From NCBI RefSeq assembly GCF_008326305.1, contig NZ_BIXY01000001.1, positions 248,001 to 312,000 on the forward strand: a DNA stretch of 64,000 bases. The letters are read 5' to 3'. Below, one piece after another: positions 9,265-18,008 of the stretch; within the stretch, counting starts at the first letter, position 1; each line of letters starts with the position of its first letter. This DNA is from Dictyobacter arantiisoli. Its GTDB lineage: Bacteria; Chloroflexota; Ktedonobacteria; Ktedonobacterales; Ktedonobacteraceae. The notes under the pieces were generated by a model that saw nothing but the letters and a program-made list of their open reading frames with translations, searched no databases and was not told the origin of the DNA. Both the position numbers and the translations under genes were made by a program.

Positions 9265-10749
9265 ATGGAACAATCTGTTTGTGTTTTAAAATTTGGTGGT
9301 ACGTCGGTTGGTAGTGGAGAACGTATCCGTCGTGTCGCCTCCATTATTGCTGATACTCGCAATGATCCGAAAACCCCGTTTCCGGTGGTGGTCGTTTCCG
9401 CCATGTCTGGTGTCACCGATCAACTGCTACGAATTGCGCGTGCGACTTCATCTGATGATCTGCCGGCTTGTGAGCAAGAATTAGCTTCTCTCCGCCAGAA
9501 GCATCTGGATGCAGTTGCAAAAGTGACCGCTGAGGGCGAGGCTCGCACGCAATTGTTGCAGGATATCGATAGTGCTCTGGAAGGTTTAGCGCGTGATGTT
9601 CAGATCTTGCGCGAAGCTACCCATGCAAACGATATGGTGCATTTACATACCGCGGCAGTCGCATCCTGGGGTGAGCGTCTCTCTATTTTGCTTGTTTCAG
9701 CAGCGACTCGTGAACATGGAGTGCAGGCAGAGCCAGTACGTAAAGAGGTCATTATTACTACCCATCCTCCACATGATCCTGAGCAGCCCTTTGGCGTGGT
9801 CGAGGGGGCGGAGCCATTGCTTGAGGAAACACGCACCAATGCCCATACCTTGATCCATCCTTTGGTGCAAAATGGCTGTGTGCCAATTGCAGCCGGATTT
9901 ATGGGCCGCACAATTACAGGTTTTGTAACAACCCTGGGACGTAATGGTTCTGACTATTCCGCAACAGTGATCGGTGCAGCGCTAGACTGTGTTGAAGTCT
10001 CTATTTATACCGACGTGGATGGCGTATTATCCGCCGATCCTCGTCTGGTGGCGAATACACGCTTGCTGCCCCATCTCTCATATGCAGAAGCTGCACGTCT
10101 CTCCTGGTTTGGCGCAAAAGTCTTGCATCCACGTACCTTGATCCCCATCGCTCCACGCAACATTCCTGTGCGAGTACGTAACTCGTTCCGTCCCTATATT
10201 CGCGGGACAATTATTGGTCCAGTTGGTCATACTCCCAGTGGCGCTGGCGCGATCACGACACGGCGAAAGTTGGCCCTGATTACTGTAGAAAGCACAGATC
10301 TGTTTGGTGCTCCAGAAAATGCTGGTCAGGTCTTTGCATTGGCTGCCAAAGCCGGTGCCGCCCCGGTTGCGATCTGTTCTTCATCTGGACATCATCTTTC
10401 CTTTGTGGTAGATGAGAAGGCCATAGACTCTGTTGTTGCATTGCTGCATCATGTGATGGACCCGGCCCTCTGGACGGTGAGTCAGCGGCGTGGATTGGCC
10501 GCCTGCGCCTGCATCGGTTCTGGTTTCACCGCTGATCCTATGAGTTCGGCGCGCGCGATCACAGCCCTGGCCAGTGAGCGTATTCCTGTTATCTCACAGG
10601 GTGCTTCGGAGCAAGGTATTACCCTGATTGTTGAGGATCGTTCCAGCGAGCGGGCGTTACGCTGTTTGCATCGGGATCTGGTCGCTCCGGTTATTCCATT
10701 GGTGCGTCATCCCGCTAATGTGAGCGAGGTAGCACTGCGTAAAGCCTGA
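9265..10749 (+). CDS. lysC: aspartate kinase
   Basis: Phosphorylates aspartate, the entry step to Lys, Thr and Met. The N-terminal VLKFGGTSVGSGERI is the family signature. NGSDYSATVIGAAL and YTDVDGVLSADPRLV form the catalytic and nucleotide site. Two ACT-type regulatory segments occupy about 330-480. The 494-residue length resembles the kinase half of ThrA-type enzymes but without a homoserine dehydrogenase domain. Its place between metY and asd supports supply of precursor for methionine. Feedback specificity cannot be told from the sequence, so the symbol is generic. Confidence 0.92.
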   Translation: MEQSVCVLKFGGTSVGSGERIRRVASIIADTRNDPKTPFPVVVVSAMSGVTDQLLRIARATSSDDLPACEQELASLRQKHLDAVAKVTAEGEARTQLLQDIDSALEGLARDVQILREATHANDMVHLHTAAVASWGERLSILLVSAATREHGVQAEPVRKEVIITTHPPHDPEQPFGVVEGAEPLLEETRTNAHTLIHPLVQNGCVPIAAGFMGRTITGFVTTLGRNGSDYSATVIGAALDCVEVSIYTDVDGVLSADPRLVANTRLLPHLSYAEAARLSWFGAKVLHPRTLIPIAPRNIPVRVRNSFRPYIRGTIIGPVGHTPSGAGAITTRRKLALITVESTDLFGAPENAGQVFALAAKAGAAPVAICSSSGHHLSFVVDEKAIDSVVALLHHVMDPALWTVSQRRGLAACACIGSGFTADPMSSARAITALASERIPVISQGASEQGITLIVEDRSSERALRCLHRDLVAPVIPLVRHPANVSEVALRKA

Positions 10750-10757
10750 ACGATTCC

Positions 10758-10766
10758 TGCTATACT
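10758..10766 (+). promoter_or_regulatory. possible extended -10 element upstream of asd
   Basis: TGCTATACT matches an extended -10, but no convincing -35 is seen. It could give asd partial independence from the riboswitches. Confidence 0.25.
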
Positions 10767-10848
10767 ACACACAAGAAAAACACAGCCCGGGATGGGAATA
10801 GCTAGCGGTGCATCCCCATTCCATCGAAGACAAGATGGCGGAAGAAAT

Positions 10849-11931
10849 ATGGAGACACAGGAACGAAAGAGAATACCCGTTGCCGTATTGGGCGCGACGG
10901 GTATGGTTGGTCAGCGTTTTATTGAACTTTTGCAGGATCATCCCTGGTTTGAACTGGTTGGCCTCGGTGCTTCTGAAAAACATAATGGACGCCCCTACGC
11001 TGAAGTAACAGCCTGGCGACTGACAGGCAGCGATATGCCAGTGGGGGCCGCGCAAATGCCGGTGGTAGCCTGTACGCCAGAGGCATTGCCAGATGTGAAA
11101 GTGGTCTTTTCGGCCTTACCTGGCGAGATTGCGGGTGAGATTGAGCAGGCTTTTGCGCAGGCTGGCGTGGCTGTATTTAGCAATGCCAAAAATTATCGCA
11201 TGGCGCCAGATGTGCCGTTGCTCATTCCAGAGGTCAATGCCAATCACATAGCGGCTGTCGCACAACAGCGCAAACAGCGCGGCTGGCCGGGTTTTATTAT
11301 TACCAATGCTAATTGTGCCACAACCCCATTAGTGATGGCTCTCAAGCCTTTGCAGCTGGCATTTGGTGTCACTAAAGTGCTTATCACAACTCTGCAATCA
11401 ATTTCTGGTGCGGGTTATCCCGGCCTACCCTCCTATGACATCTTAGATAATGCTATTCCTTATATTAGTGGTGAAGAAGAAAAACTTGAGTGTGAGACTC
11501 AGAAGATGTTGGGCGAGTGGCGCGAGGGCCAGGGATTTGTGGATGCTCCGATTGTGGTGAGTGCGCATTGTAACCGTGTGGCGACACGTGAGGCTCATCT
11601 GGAATGTGCCAGTATCGAGTTGGGGCGCAACGATGTGAGTCCAGAAGAGATTATTGCTGCCTGGGAGAACTATCGGCCAGCGTCGCAGCAGGCTCAATTG
11701 CCCACTGCCCCTGAGCACACGCTGATCTATCGGCATGAGCTTGATCGCCCACAGACACTCCGTGATCGCGATGCTGGACATGGCATGACGGTGACACTGG
11801 GACGCCTGCGCCGTTGTCCTATCCTCAGCTATAAATTCGTCATGTTGGGTCATAACACCATTCGCGGTGCCGCGGGCGGCTCAATCTTAAATGCTGAGTG
11901 GTGTGTACAGCAGGGATTATTACCGCTGTAA
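10849..11931 (+). CDS. asd: aspartate-semialdehyde dehydrogenase
   Basis: Reduces aspartyl phosphate to aspartate semialdehyde. The NADP-binding loop is VLGATGMVGQRFIELL near the N-terminus. The active-site Cys156 is in NANCATTPL. The protein belongs to the archaeal/fungal-like Asd branch rather than the E. coli type (inferred from the LGATGMVGQRF and NCATTPLV patterns). A longer frame opens at 10792, but ATG 10849 is preceded by GGCGGAAG and gives the normal length of 360 residues. Its stop codon merges with the terminal repeat of the structured element that follows. Confidence 0.93.
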   Translation: METQERKRIPVAVLGATGMVGQRFIELLQDHPWFELVGLGASEKHNGRPYAEVTAWRLTGSDMPVGAAQMPVVACTPEALPDVKVVFSALPGEIAGEIEQAFAQAGVAVFSNAKNYRMAPDVPLLIPEVNANHIAAVAQQRKQRGWPGFIITNANCATTPLVMALKPLQLAFGVTKVLITTLQSISGAGYPGLPSYDILDNAIPYISGEEEKLECETQKMLGEWREGQGFVDAPIVVSAHCNRVATREAHLECASIELGRNDVSPEEIIAAWENYRPASQQAQLPTAPEHTLIYRHELDRPQTLRDRDAGHGMTVTLGRLRRCPILSYKFVMLGHNTIRGAAGGSILNAEWCVQQGLLPL

Positions 11932-12129
11932 CAAAGTGTCAGACTCCCAGTACCATCGAGATCTTGCTGCTCACCTGCTGGCAGGCGCGCCTGCGCCCTT
12001 TTTAGTGTGTGGTGCAGAAAAGGTGCTATGCACCTTTTCTGCACCACACACTAAAAACAGTTTTGAGCACCGCAGGTGCGAAAACTCATGCACCAGGATG
12101 GCGAAGGCCATGGGAAACAAACACTTTGT
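11931..12129 (+). repeat. structured dispersed element, copy A
   Basis: 199-bp element bounded by inverted ends ACAAAGTGT (11931-11939) and ACACTTTGT (12121-12129). Inside are a GGCAGGCGC/GCCTGCGCC segment and a perfect 28-bp hairpin with a 3-nt loop (11999-12026 with 12030-12057). A conserved module follows, with GCACC-GCA-GGTGC, then GAAAACTCATGCAC, then a small ATGGC/GCCAT hairpin. It lies in the same orientation as asd and begins at its stop codon. Related copies are at 31900-32103, 48310-48445 and 58285-58445. Confidence 0.85.
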
Positions 12130-12382
12130 AAGTGAGCTCAATCTATCTACCCATTTAGCGGAGGAGCGCATCCGGAATAAGGCGATTCAGACCAAGGAAG
12201 GTGCCAACCAGGAGCATCGCAAGACCGGTGAGGAGATTCGGGAACTGATTGCCAGAGGAGGTGGAACACTGCCAGAGGATCAACCAACGCCCACGAAGTC
12301 GATCCAGCAGATCCAACGAGAAGCACAGAAGCGCTTGGAAAGTGGGCAACAGCCATCGCTCTTTGAGGAGCTGGAGCCGTAA
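12128..12382 (+). pseudogene. dinD C-terminal remnant
   Basis: The reading frame entering from the repeat encodes about 85 residues resembling the end of DNA-damage-inducible protein D, including LSTHLAEERIR, EANQ-like GANQEHRKTG and GGTLPEDQPTPTKSI. The N-terminal Bro-like domain is missing, because the preceding sequence is the repeat element and then asd. It is therefore a truncated gene or deletion scar. An ATG at 12098 inside the repeat could start a short fusion, but this is probably not functional. Confidence 0.65.
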
Positions 12383-12601
12383 GATGTATGAAAGGGCAAT
12401 CGTGAGCGGCCATTCAGTGGATCCACAAAGAGATTGTGACGATTGCCTTCGTTGTGTGAGAAAGCAATCGTTATCATTTGGCCCGAGCTGGGGTGCGGCA
12501 AGGATTTTTTGCGGCAAGCCCGCTCGATGCTATTGGGCCTCTTTCCCTCTTGCTTTTGCCCGTCTGCTACTCTATCCTGTTGACAAAAAGGAGTACGGAC
12601 C

Positions 12602-13306
12602 ATGGATATCCCACGTTCCCGTGAACACACCCCCTCCGAAGTCACGCCCTTGGATTCAGACGATCTGAACTACCTGCAACTCTTCGCACATCAGATTGAC
12701 GCCGCCTTTCAAGGACATGAGGTTCCCGACATGTCTCTATCTCAACGGTACGACCGTCATACTGATTCTGGAGGGCCGCAGCCCATCGGTTTAGACGGCA
12801 TCTCTATCGATGCCATTCCATTGGATGTGAATGGGAGTTTTCGTAGCAATGATCAACCAGATCACTGGCATCAAGATTTGTATAACGTACATAGGCAAGA
12901 GAGAGGAGCTCAACCGGGACCTGAAGACCTCGATGCTCGCGCAATACAAGAGCAGCGAGAACACATAAGGGGAACAATACAGACATTAGGGGAAGAAATT
13001 GTAAAGGAAAGAATTCTACGAGATATACGAGCGTTTGTGACAAAAAATCCAGAAATGGCTGGAACAATGATCGATACTCTTCGGCCAATTGGACAAAGAT
13101 ATAGTACCCAACTATTACTACTAAATTTCTCTGAGGAAGGGCAAGCGCATGCTGCCTGGGATGGGAATACGATTATAACCGATACTCAGCTGTGGAAAAA
13201 GATTAACGCCTATAAAGAGAAAAAACTTAATTTAGATGTAGAGAATGCAATGAGTAGGCTTGACGTTCTAGAGCGAGTGAAAAAGCAAAAGGAAAAAGAA
13301 CAATAG
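12602..13306 (+). CDS. hypothetical acidic protein
   Basis: Not recognised. The 234-residue product is hydrophilic with no signal peptide or membrane helix. The first 120 residues are rich in Asp, His, Gln and Pro and look disordered. Residues about 120-234 are predicted helical with many Lys/Glu and end in a Lys/Glu-rich tail. AAAAAGGAG sits 8 nt before ATG, so translation is plausible. It is flanked by a dinD remnant and a broken resolvase and may be cargo of a decayed mobile element. Confidence 0.5.
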   Translation: MDIPRSREHTPSEVTPLDSDDLNYLQLFAHQIDAAFQGHEVPDMSLSQRYDRHTDSGGPQPIGLDGISIDAIPLDVNGSFRSNDQPDHWHQDLYNVHRQERGAQPGPEDLDARAIQEQREHIRGTIQTLGEEIVKERILRDIRAFVTKNPEMAGTMIDTLRPIGQRYSTQLLLLNFSEEGQAHAAWDGNTIITDTQLWKKINAYKEKKLNLDVENAMSRLDVLERVKKQKEKEQ

Positions 13307-13325
13307 CATCTGGCTTTCTGTCCTT

Positions 13326-13569
13326 CTCAGCAAGAGCACCCATCAGATGGAAGATGAGTTTGCCTCCTGGAGTTGTGGTATCAATCTGCTCGGTGAGACC
13401 CTTGAGTAGCTCAATCAAACGCGAGAGCTTCATCCAATCCTTTGCGCTCGGCTTTCGAGCCAGTCATTTTATCCAAAAAACATTTCTCGCAGCCAGCTTC
13501 TTTCAAGGCATCGATTTGCAACATCTCATGTTGTTCCTGTTTTGAGACACGCACATAGCCAATCTTCAT
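13326..13569 (-). pseudogene. serine resolvase/invertase remnant
   Basis: Two adjacent frames on the minus strand spell a broken serine recombinase. From 13569, MKIGYVRVSKQEQHEML carries the catalytic Ser region and continues to KGLDEALAFD. A second frame then resumes with LIELLKGLTEQIDTTTPGGK and FHLMGALAE. The segment between them, which normally carries the DRLGRS motif, is mostly deleted and the frame shifts. The C-terminal DNA-binding part is absent. A good ribosome-binding site (AAAAGGAAG) remains upstream. Confidence 0.75.
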
Positions 13570-13727
13570 AAACTCTTCCTTTTGTCTCACGTTTCCCGTC
13601 AACTGAGTGAGGTTTTGAGATTTTGATTATGAGATGAGTTATGAGATTTGTCAAGGAAAATTCTACGCATGCGGAACGGGTGCATGGCCGCATGAAAAGA
13701 CTGATCAGATTGTCTCATCAAACGGCC

Positions 13728-13772
13728 GATTGTGAGAGGCAAGGAAGATAGTTTGCATTGCCTCTCACAATC
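13728..13772. repeat. 15-bp perfect inverted repeat
   Basis: Arms 13728-13742 and 13758-13772 are exactly complementary with a 15-nt spacer. The rest of the gene-free stretch 13603-14075 shows no convincing gene. It may be an end or terminator of the decayed mobile patch. Confidence 0.5.
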
Positions 13773-14075
13773 AATGCACTCCCATTCCTTGTCGCTCACG
13801 CTCCAGAGAGAAGCTGAGAGGAAAAACTGTAAGGTATCACCAACTGATTTTACGCATGTAATGCTAGCACTATGTATCTCCCCGCATTCTACCGTTTGAA
13901 CTTGGCTGATTTTCCAATGTGGTTTCGTCAAACTGAGATGATGTTCTGTCTCTACACGAGAAACTCACCTGGCAAGCAATCTCCAAAGGATAACAGCGGA
14001 GGATGGAGTCTCATTAGGTACCCCACGCTTCTGAACAGTTACCAATTTCGGTGATATCCTGGTCCTATCTCTTGT

Positions 14076-15836
14076 TCACTTGCTACTTTCCAGGATTAAG
14101 GTATCTGGTGCTAATGGTGTTGGCTGCATTGCTCTGTATGGACTAATATATGCCTGTTCCATCAATGCGATGAGTGCGGCACTATTCGATAGATAGATAT
14201 CTGATGCTGGCGTATCGTTTGAGTCAGTATTACGCTGGAACCAGGCTGGAAGCCCGTTCTGTACTATTTCTTCCTGGAAATGTTCAACCCAGCTAATACC
14301 CCAGGTAAAACTCGTGGCATAGGGAAGATAGCGCATAAAGATGTCCTGACCGTCTTCTGGCTCGCTTTTGTGTAAGATGATGCTTTGGAGATATTTGTCG
14401 AAGGCTTGCCATTGTGCTGTTGTCTGGACTCCTTGTGGGGATAGCCGCCGACAATAAGCCCGTATGAACAGGGCGATGATGCCTGCCAGTATTAGACTCA
14501 TGGGAAGAATACCGATCGGCCAGATATTCAGTGCAATTCCAATGCCGAAGCCCAATGCTGATGCGCCTAGTCCGACACTGATCAAGAGCACACTCCACTG
14601 TCTCAAGCGTTTGCGAAGTGGGACATAGTTGAGATCGAGCAAGCCTGCTTTCGCGATGGTCTGTTGCACGGCTGTATCAAATTGTCTGGCTCCATTGAGA
14701 TAACGTTTAAAGATATCTGTAAATGTGAGTGCCGTGGATGGCATGTCTTCGGCGTGGAAGAGTATTTTAAGTAGCTGTGCCTCGTAGAGTTTTAGATCGG
14801 CTGGTTCTGTAAGCAAGTTGACGCAGAATACGACGGCATCTGCCCCCTCTATTGTGGATGTGAGAATGTCGCCTGTTTGCCGCTGCTCGCTGATGCTGAG
14901 GACGCCACGGTTTGCCAGATTAAAGAGCGTGCCTAAGACTTGTTCATAGTGGACATCTCCACGGGTGGGGGATGTAACCAGCGTTCCGCTGAGTGCTGGT
15001 GTGAGATCATCTGGCGGCTCTGTAACTGTCAGGTTTCTATTCAAGGTGACAGGACTCTGTTGTTTTCGCGTATAGAGAAAGAGTGCCAGCGCGATAATCA
15101 CTCCCAGGATAATGGCACCTGAAAAGCAGGGGAGAAAATAGTTATCAGCTTGATTTTTCCACGTTTGCCAATGGGGAGCGCTTGTAATCAGGCTGCGAGC
15201 ATGAAAGTCAATACCAATATCTATTGGATCATCAGCATCGACCTCTTTCGCTTTGTATACAACGCTGCCTGTTTGCAGGGGATGTACCACCAGAGCTGGC
15301 CCTTTCACGACCTCTGGCGGTCCGACAATCTGTGTATTATTGGGATAGCTTACAGTAATAGTCGCGTCGTGAATAACATAATTGCGCGAGGCCGGTATTG
15401 CTTCCCAGCCGAGAAAATCAGATGTCGCTGTTTTTGTGAAGACACCCTTTGCACGATAGGTCAGGCTAAAAGTATGCGTTGAATTACTGGTTGGCGCAAA
15501 GTGCCACATGACCCGAAGTGGATTAGTGCCTGTAACAGAATACTGTCCCGTTGCATCGCCACGCGCTACCACTTTTCCATCCATATTGGCATTGGCGATA
15601 GTCACATTTTCCGTGTGGTTCGTTGCAATGGGACGATTTACTGAGGTATATGTCCCTCTTATGAAGTGGAAGACAGTCGTCTCTGTGATCAAGAGAGAAC
15701 TGTCATTTTGAATTGAGATAGACGCAGTAAATTGGTCGGCGGCATATTCATTAGCTGTTTGCGCTAATGAAGGATGGATCAATGCGAAAAATAAGATAAT
15801 AAATAGGGACGAGACAATAAATAGTTTACGGATCAT
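14076..15836 (-). CDS. DUF2207 family membrane protein
   Basis: A 586-residue membrane protein with a cleavable-type signal (residues about 1-25, ending LAQT). A large extracellular beta-rich domain of DUF2207 type (about 30-215) is followed by a membrane helix at about 235-255. A cytoplasmic segment (LFNLANRGVLSISE) comes next, then two further helices at about 415-460 and a C-terminal tail. The family is widespread in Gram-positive bacteria and Chloroflexota; its function is unknown. There are no obvious operon partners, and the S53 protease lies upstream on the same strand after a 340-bp gap. Confidence 0.8.
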   Translation of the reverse strand: MIRKLFIVSSLFIILFFALIHPSLAQTANEYAADQFTASISIQNDSSLLITETTVFHFIRGTYTSVNRPIATNHTENVTIANANMDGKVVARGDATGQYSVTGTNPLRVMWHFAPTSNSTHTFSLTYRAKGVFTKTATSDFLGWEAIPASRNYVIHDATITVSYPNNTQIVGPPEVVKGPALVVHPLQTGSVVYKAKEVDADDPIDIGIDFHARSLITSAPHWQTWKNQADNYFLPCFSGAIILGVIIALALFLYTRKQQSPVTLNRNLTVTEPPDDLTPALSGTLVTSPTRGDVHYEQVLGTLFNLANRGVLSISEQRQTGDILTSTIEGADAVVFCVNLLTEPADLKLYEAQLLKILFHAEDMPSTALTFTDIFKRYLNGARQFDTAVQQTIAKAGLLDLNYVPLRKRLRQWSVLLISVGLGASALGFGIGIALNIWPIGILPMSLILAGIIALFIRAYCRRLSPQGVQTTAQWQAFDKYLQSIILHKSEPEDGQDIFMRYLPYATSFTWGISWVEHFQEEIVQNGLPAWFQRNTDSNDTPASDIYLSNSAALIALMEQAYISPYRAMQPTPLAPDTLILESSK

Positions 15837-16176
15837 TAGAAAAAAAGCTCCTTAAATTTACAGCGCAAACGCGAAATGATCCACATTTTCCAGCTGGGGG
15901 GTGTAGATAAAAAATGCTTCTGTTCTCTTTTATATATTACGATACTTTGGGAAGGCCTGCTTCAAAATAGGAAAAGAATGTATTTCTCAAAAAGACAAGA
16001 AATTTAATTGCAGAGTATAAAAGATGATCGGGCTTATAGCAGGCAAGTGTGCATTTGGAGAGATGCCCTGCCTGCAACAAGAATACGTTGGATACGCAGG
16101 CAGAGCGTAAAGGTAAAGAAGGATATCGTCGGGCTAACAATCAAGACTATCGATATAGTCTTCAGATTGTTGTCGT
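15837..16176. other. intergenic region with a hairpin
   Basis: No gene seen. A hairpin at 16138-16169 (two stacked stems, 8 and 5 bp, 4-nt loop) lies just after the stop of the minus-strand S53 protease and may end its transcript, although no T-run follows. Confidence 0.4.
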
Positions 16177-17475
16177 TTAGTGACTGTTTTTAATCAATGC
16201 TGGAATCAAGTATTGCGCATTGGGTGTCCCCAGTCCTGTCACTGCATCCCAACCCGGGGCGGCTGAATAGCCCTGAACTTTCGCCGACTGGTTGCTGTTA
16301 TTGCCATTGACAATATCATGGAATGCTTGATGATAGGTATCGCTGGCGGCGATTTTATAGAGTGCTGGATTGATAAAGCCCAGTGGATGCCCGGCCATTT
16401 GATTGGCAATCGCCATAATCGCGCTCCAGACTGGCGAGCTGGCGCTGGTGCCTCCGGCCTGTGTCCATTGTCCATTGATGTAGACCGCCATACCCGTAAA
16501 TGGATCGGCGACCGCAGAGACATCTGGTACGCCGCGGCGGTTTTGAAATTGTGTCTGTGTACTGGCAGGAAGATCTTTCTGATAGGTTGGCGCTGCATAG
16601 AATCTGCTGAAACCACCGCCGCTCCCCGACCAGGCATCCTCATTGACGACGTTATTTTTCGTGTAAAGTGATGTACCACCAACGCTTGTTACCCAGGGAG
16701 AATCGGCGGCGAAGCTGGTCGTAGCAACATTGGCAAGTTTGGTGCCATTGAGATCCGTGTAATCAGTAGCGCCAGAGTCGCCAGAAGAAGAGAAATAGGT
16801 CATTCCTTGTTGGGTCGTTCCTTTTTGGAGCAGTGCATCCCATAATTTGAGTTCCTGCCTTGCCTGATTATTGCCAAAGGTCAATTCAGAAGCCCCCCAG
16901 CTATGCGACACAATATTACCGAGCTTATGGTCAATCGCATATTGTTCTAGCTGCCGAAATTCTGGCAGGCCGATTGTTCCCTCTGTTTCAGCGACGGGAC
17001 TAACCAGGAGCACAATATTGGCATCAGGGGCCAGAGCATGAATAATTTGAACGTCTAAGGTCGTCTCTCCCGCCCAGCCCTCTTTGTCATGATGAGGATC
17101 AGACTCAGGTATGTTCAAAGGTGCAATTATTTTGACGTTAGCGGGTGGTAGGTGAAAAGTACTGTCGAACGTCTTCATATCTTGTTGTAAGGTTGGGCTA
17201 CCGAAAGAAACGATATCGACAATGGTTTGACCCTTGCCGGTATTTCCCTGTTGGATCAGGGAATCAACTCCATAGGCTTGTCGCATCGTCTGCGGAGTCT
17301 GACAGGTTGCAGAAAGATTGAGTGAGGCTGGACATGCCTCCGTGAGTGGTGCACGGGTGGCAGTTGGGGTATCCATTGCATTACTGCCTGTCCCCTGGGC
17401 TGGTGCCGTAATGCAGGCCGTCAGGAGAAAGGCAATCAATAGTACTGTGGAAGAAAAACGCAAGTGGCGCTTCAT
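16177..17475 (-). CDS. S53 family (sedolisin/kumamolisin-like) secreted protease
   Basis: Predicted lipoprotein serine-carboxyl peptidase. Signal peptide LLIAFLLTAC places the lipidated Cys at 21. The catalytic set characteristic of sedolisins is visible: Glu137 and Asp141 in GETTLDVQ, Asp233 in SSSGDSGA, and Ser344 in GGTSASSP. A C-terminal calcium-site-like DIVNGNN with YSAAPGWDAVTGLGTP completes the fold. The usual prodomain of 150-200 residues is missing, with only about 40 residues between the signal and the catalytic domain, which is odd for this family. ATG 17475 is preferred over 17514 because TAGGAG precedes it. Confidence 0.88.
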   Translation of the reverse strand: MKRHLRFSSTVLLIAFLLTACITAPAQGTGSNAMDTPTATRAPLTEACPASLNLSATCQTPQTMRQAYGVDSLIQQGNTGKGQTIVDIVSFGSPTLQQDMKTFDSTFHLPPANVKIIAPLNIPESDPHHDKEGWAGETTLDVQIIHALAPDANIVLLVSPVAETEGTIGLPEFRQLEQYAIDHKLGNIVSHSWGASELTFGNNQARQELKLWDALLQKGTTQQGMTYFSSSGDSGATDYTDLNGTKLANVATTSFAADSPWVTSVGGTSLYTKNNVVNEDAWSGSGGGFSRFYAAPTYQKDLPASTQTQFQNRRGVPDVSAVADPFTGMAVYINGQWTQAGGTSASSPVWSAIMAIANQMAGHPLGFINPALYKIAASDTYHQAFHDIVNGNNSNQSAKVQGYSAAPGWDAVTGLGTPNAQYLIPALIKNSH

Positions 17476-17799
17476 TGTAACTCCTATGTACGCTCTATCT
17501 AGAAACAAGTACAAACATGACTGATTATCGCAGAATCATCTTCAGACTCTCTTTCAAGACCATGTATCTTATTTTGATGCTCTTGATTTAAGAGTTTAAG
17601 CAGAGCTGGCTGAACTCGTTATCATATCCTATCATGGATGACGATATTTTGCAGCCAGGGAATGATTTATTACATGTTATAGATTTGAATATATATATTT
17701 AATCTCTAAAAAATTATCTTGCGTGTAGTCTTATCTTCCTACTATATTGGTTACTTTTGGATGTATAAGAAGATTTTAGTTACACTTATTAGTATGTGT
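17476..17799. other. AT-rich intergenic region
   Basis: Upstream region of the S53 protease, strongly AT-rich around 17640-17780. No gene or clear regulatory site was identified. Confidence 0.4.
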
Positions 17800-17935
17800 T
17801 GGGATCTCTTTCTTTTCGGGTGAAAGCGTGGTGCAGGGACGGCAGCCCCTGACGGCGTGCGATGGCAGGCATGCCGGGGGCATGACAGTCCTCGCCATTA
17901 TTCCCTTCCCCCATCACCCGGAAGGATAAAGAGCC
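17800..17935 (+). repeat. dispersed repeat family 2, copy 1
   Basis: About 136 bp that recur in inverted orientation at 28231-28367 with roughly 85-90% identity by eye. TTCGGGTGA near the left end pairs with TCACCCGGAA near the right end, so it is MITE-like or a hairpin leader. It ends 73 nt before a CHAP-protein gene on the same strand. Confidence 0.8.
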
Positions 17936-18008
17936 ATGTGTTGAGTGCGTTTTCTGTTGGGTTGTATAGTAGTAGTGCAGCTCAGCTGTATTGTAAAGGT
18001 AATAAAGG

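Noticed and set aside
11891-12382. Continuous open frame across asd end, repeat copy A and the dinD tail
   Set aside because: It runs through the hairpin repeat, which is non-coding; only the dinD-like part is homologous.
16239-16682. 147-codon open frame on the minus strand
   Set aside because: Out-of-frame shadow inside the S53 protease gene, with no family resemblance.
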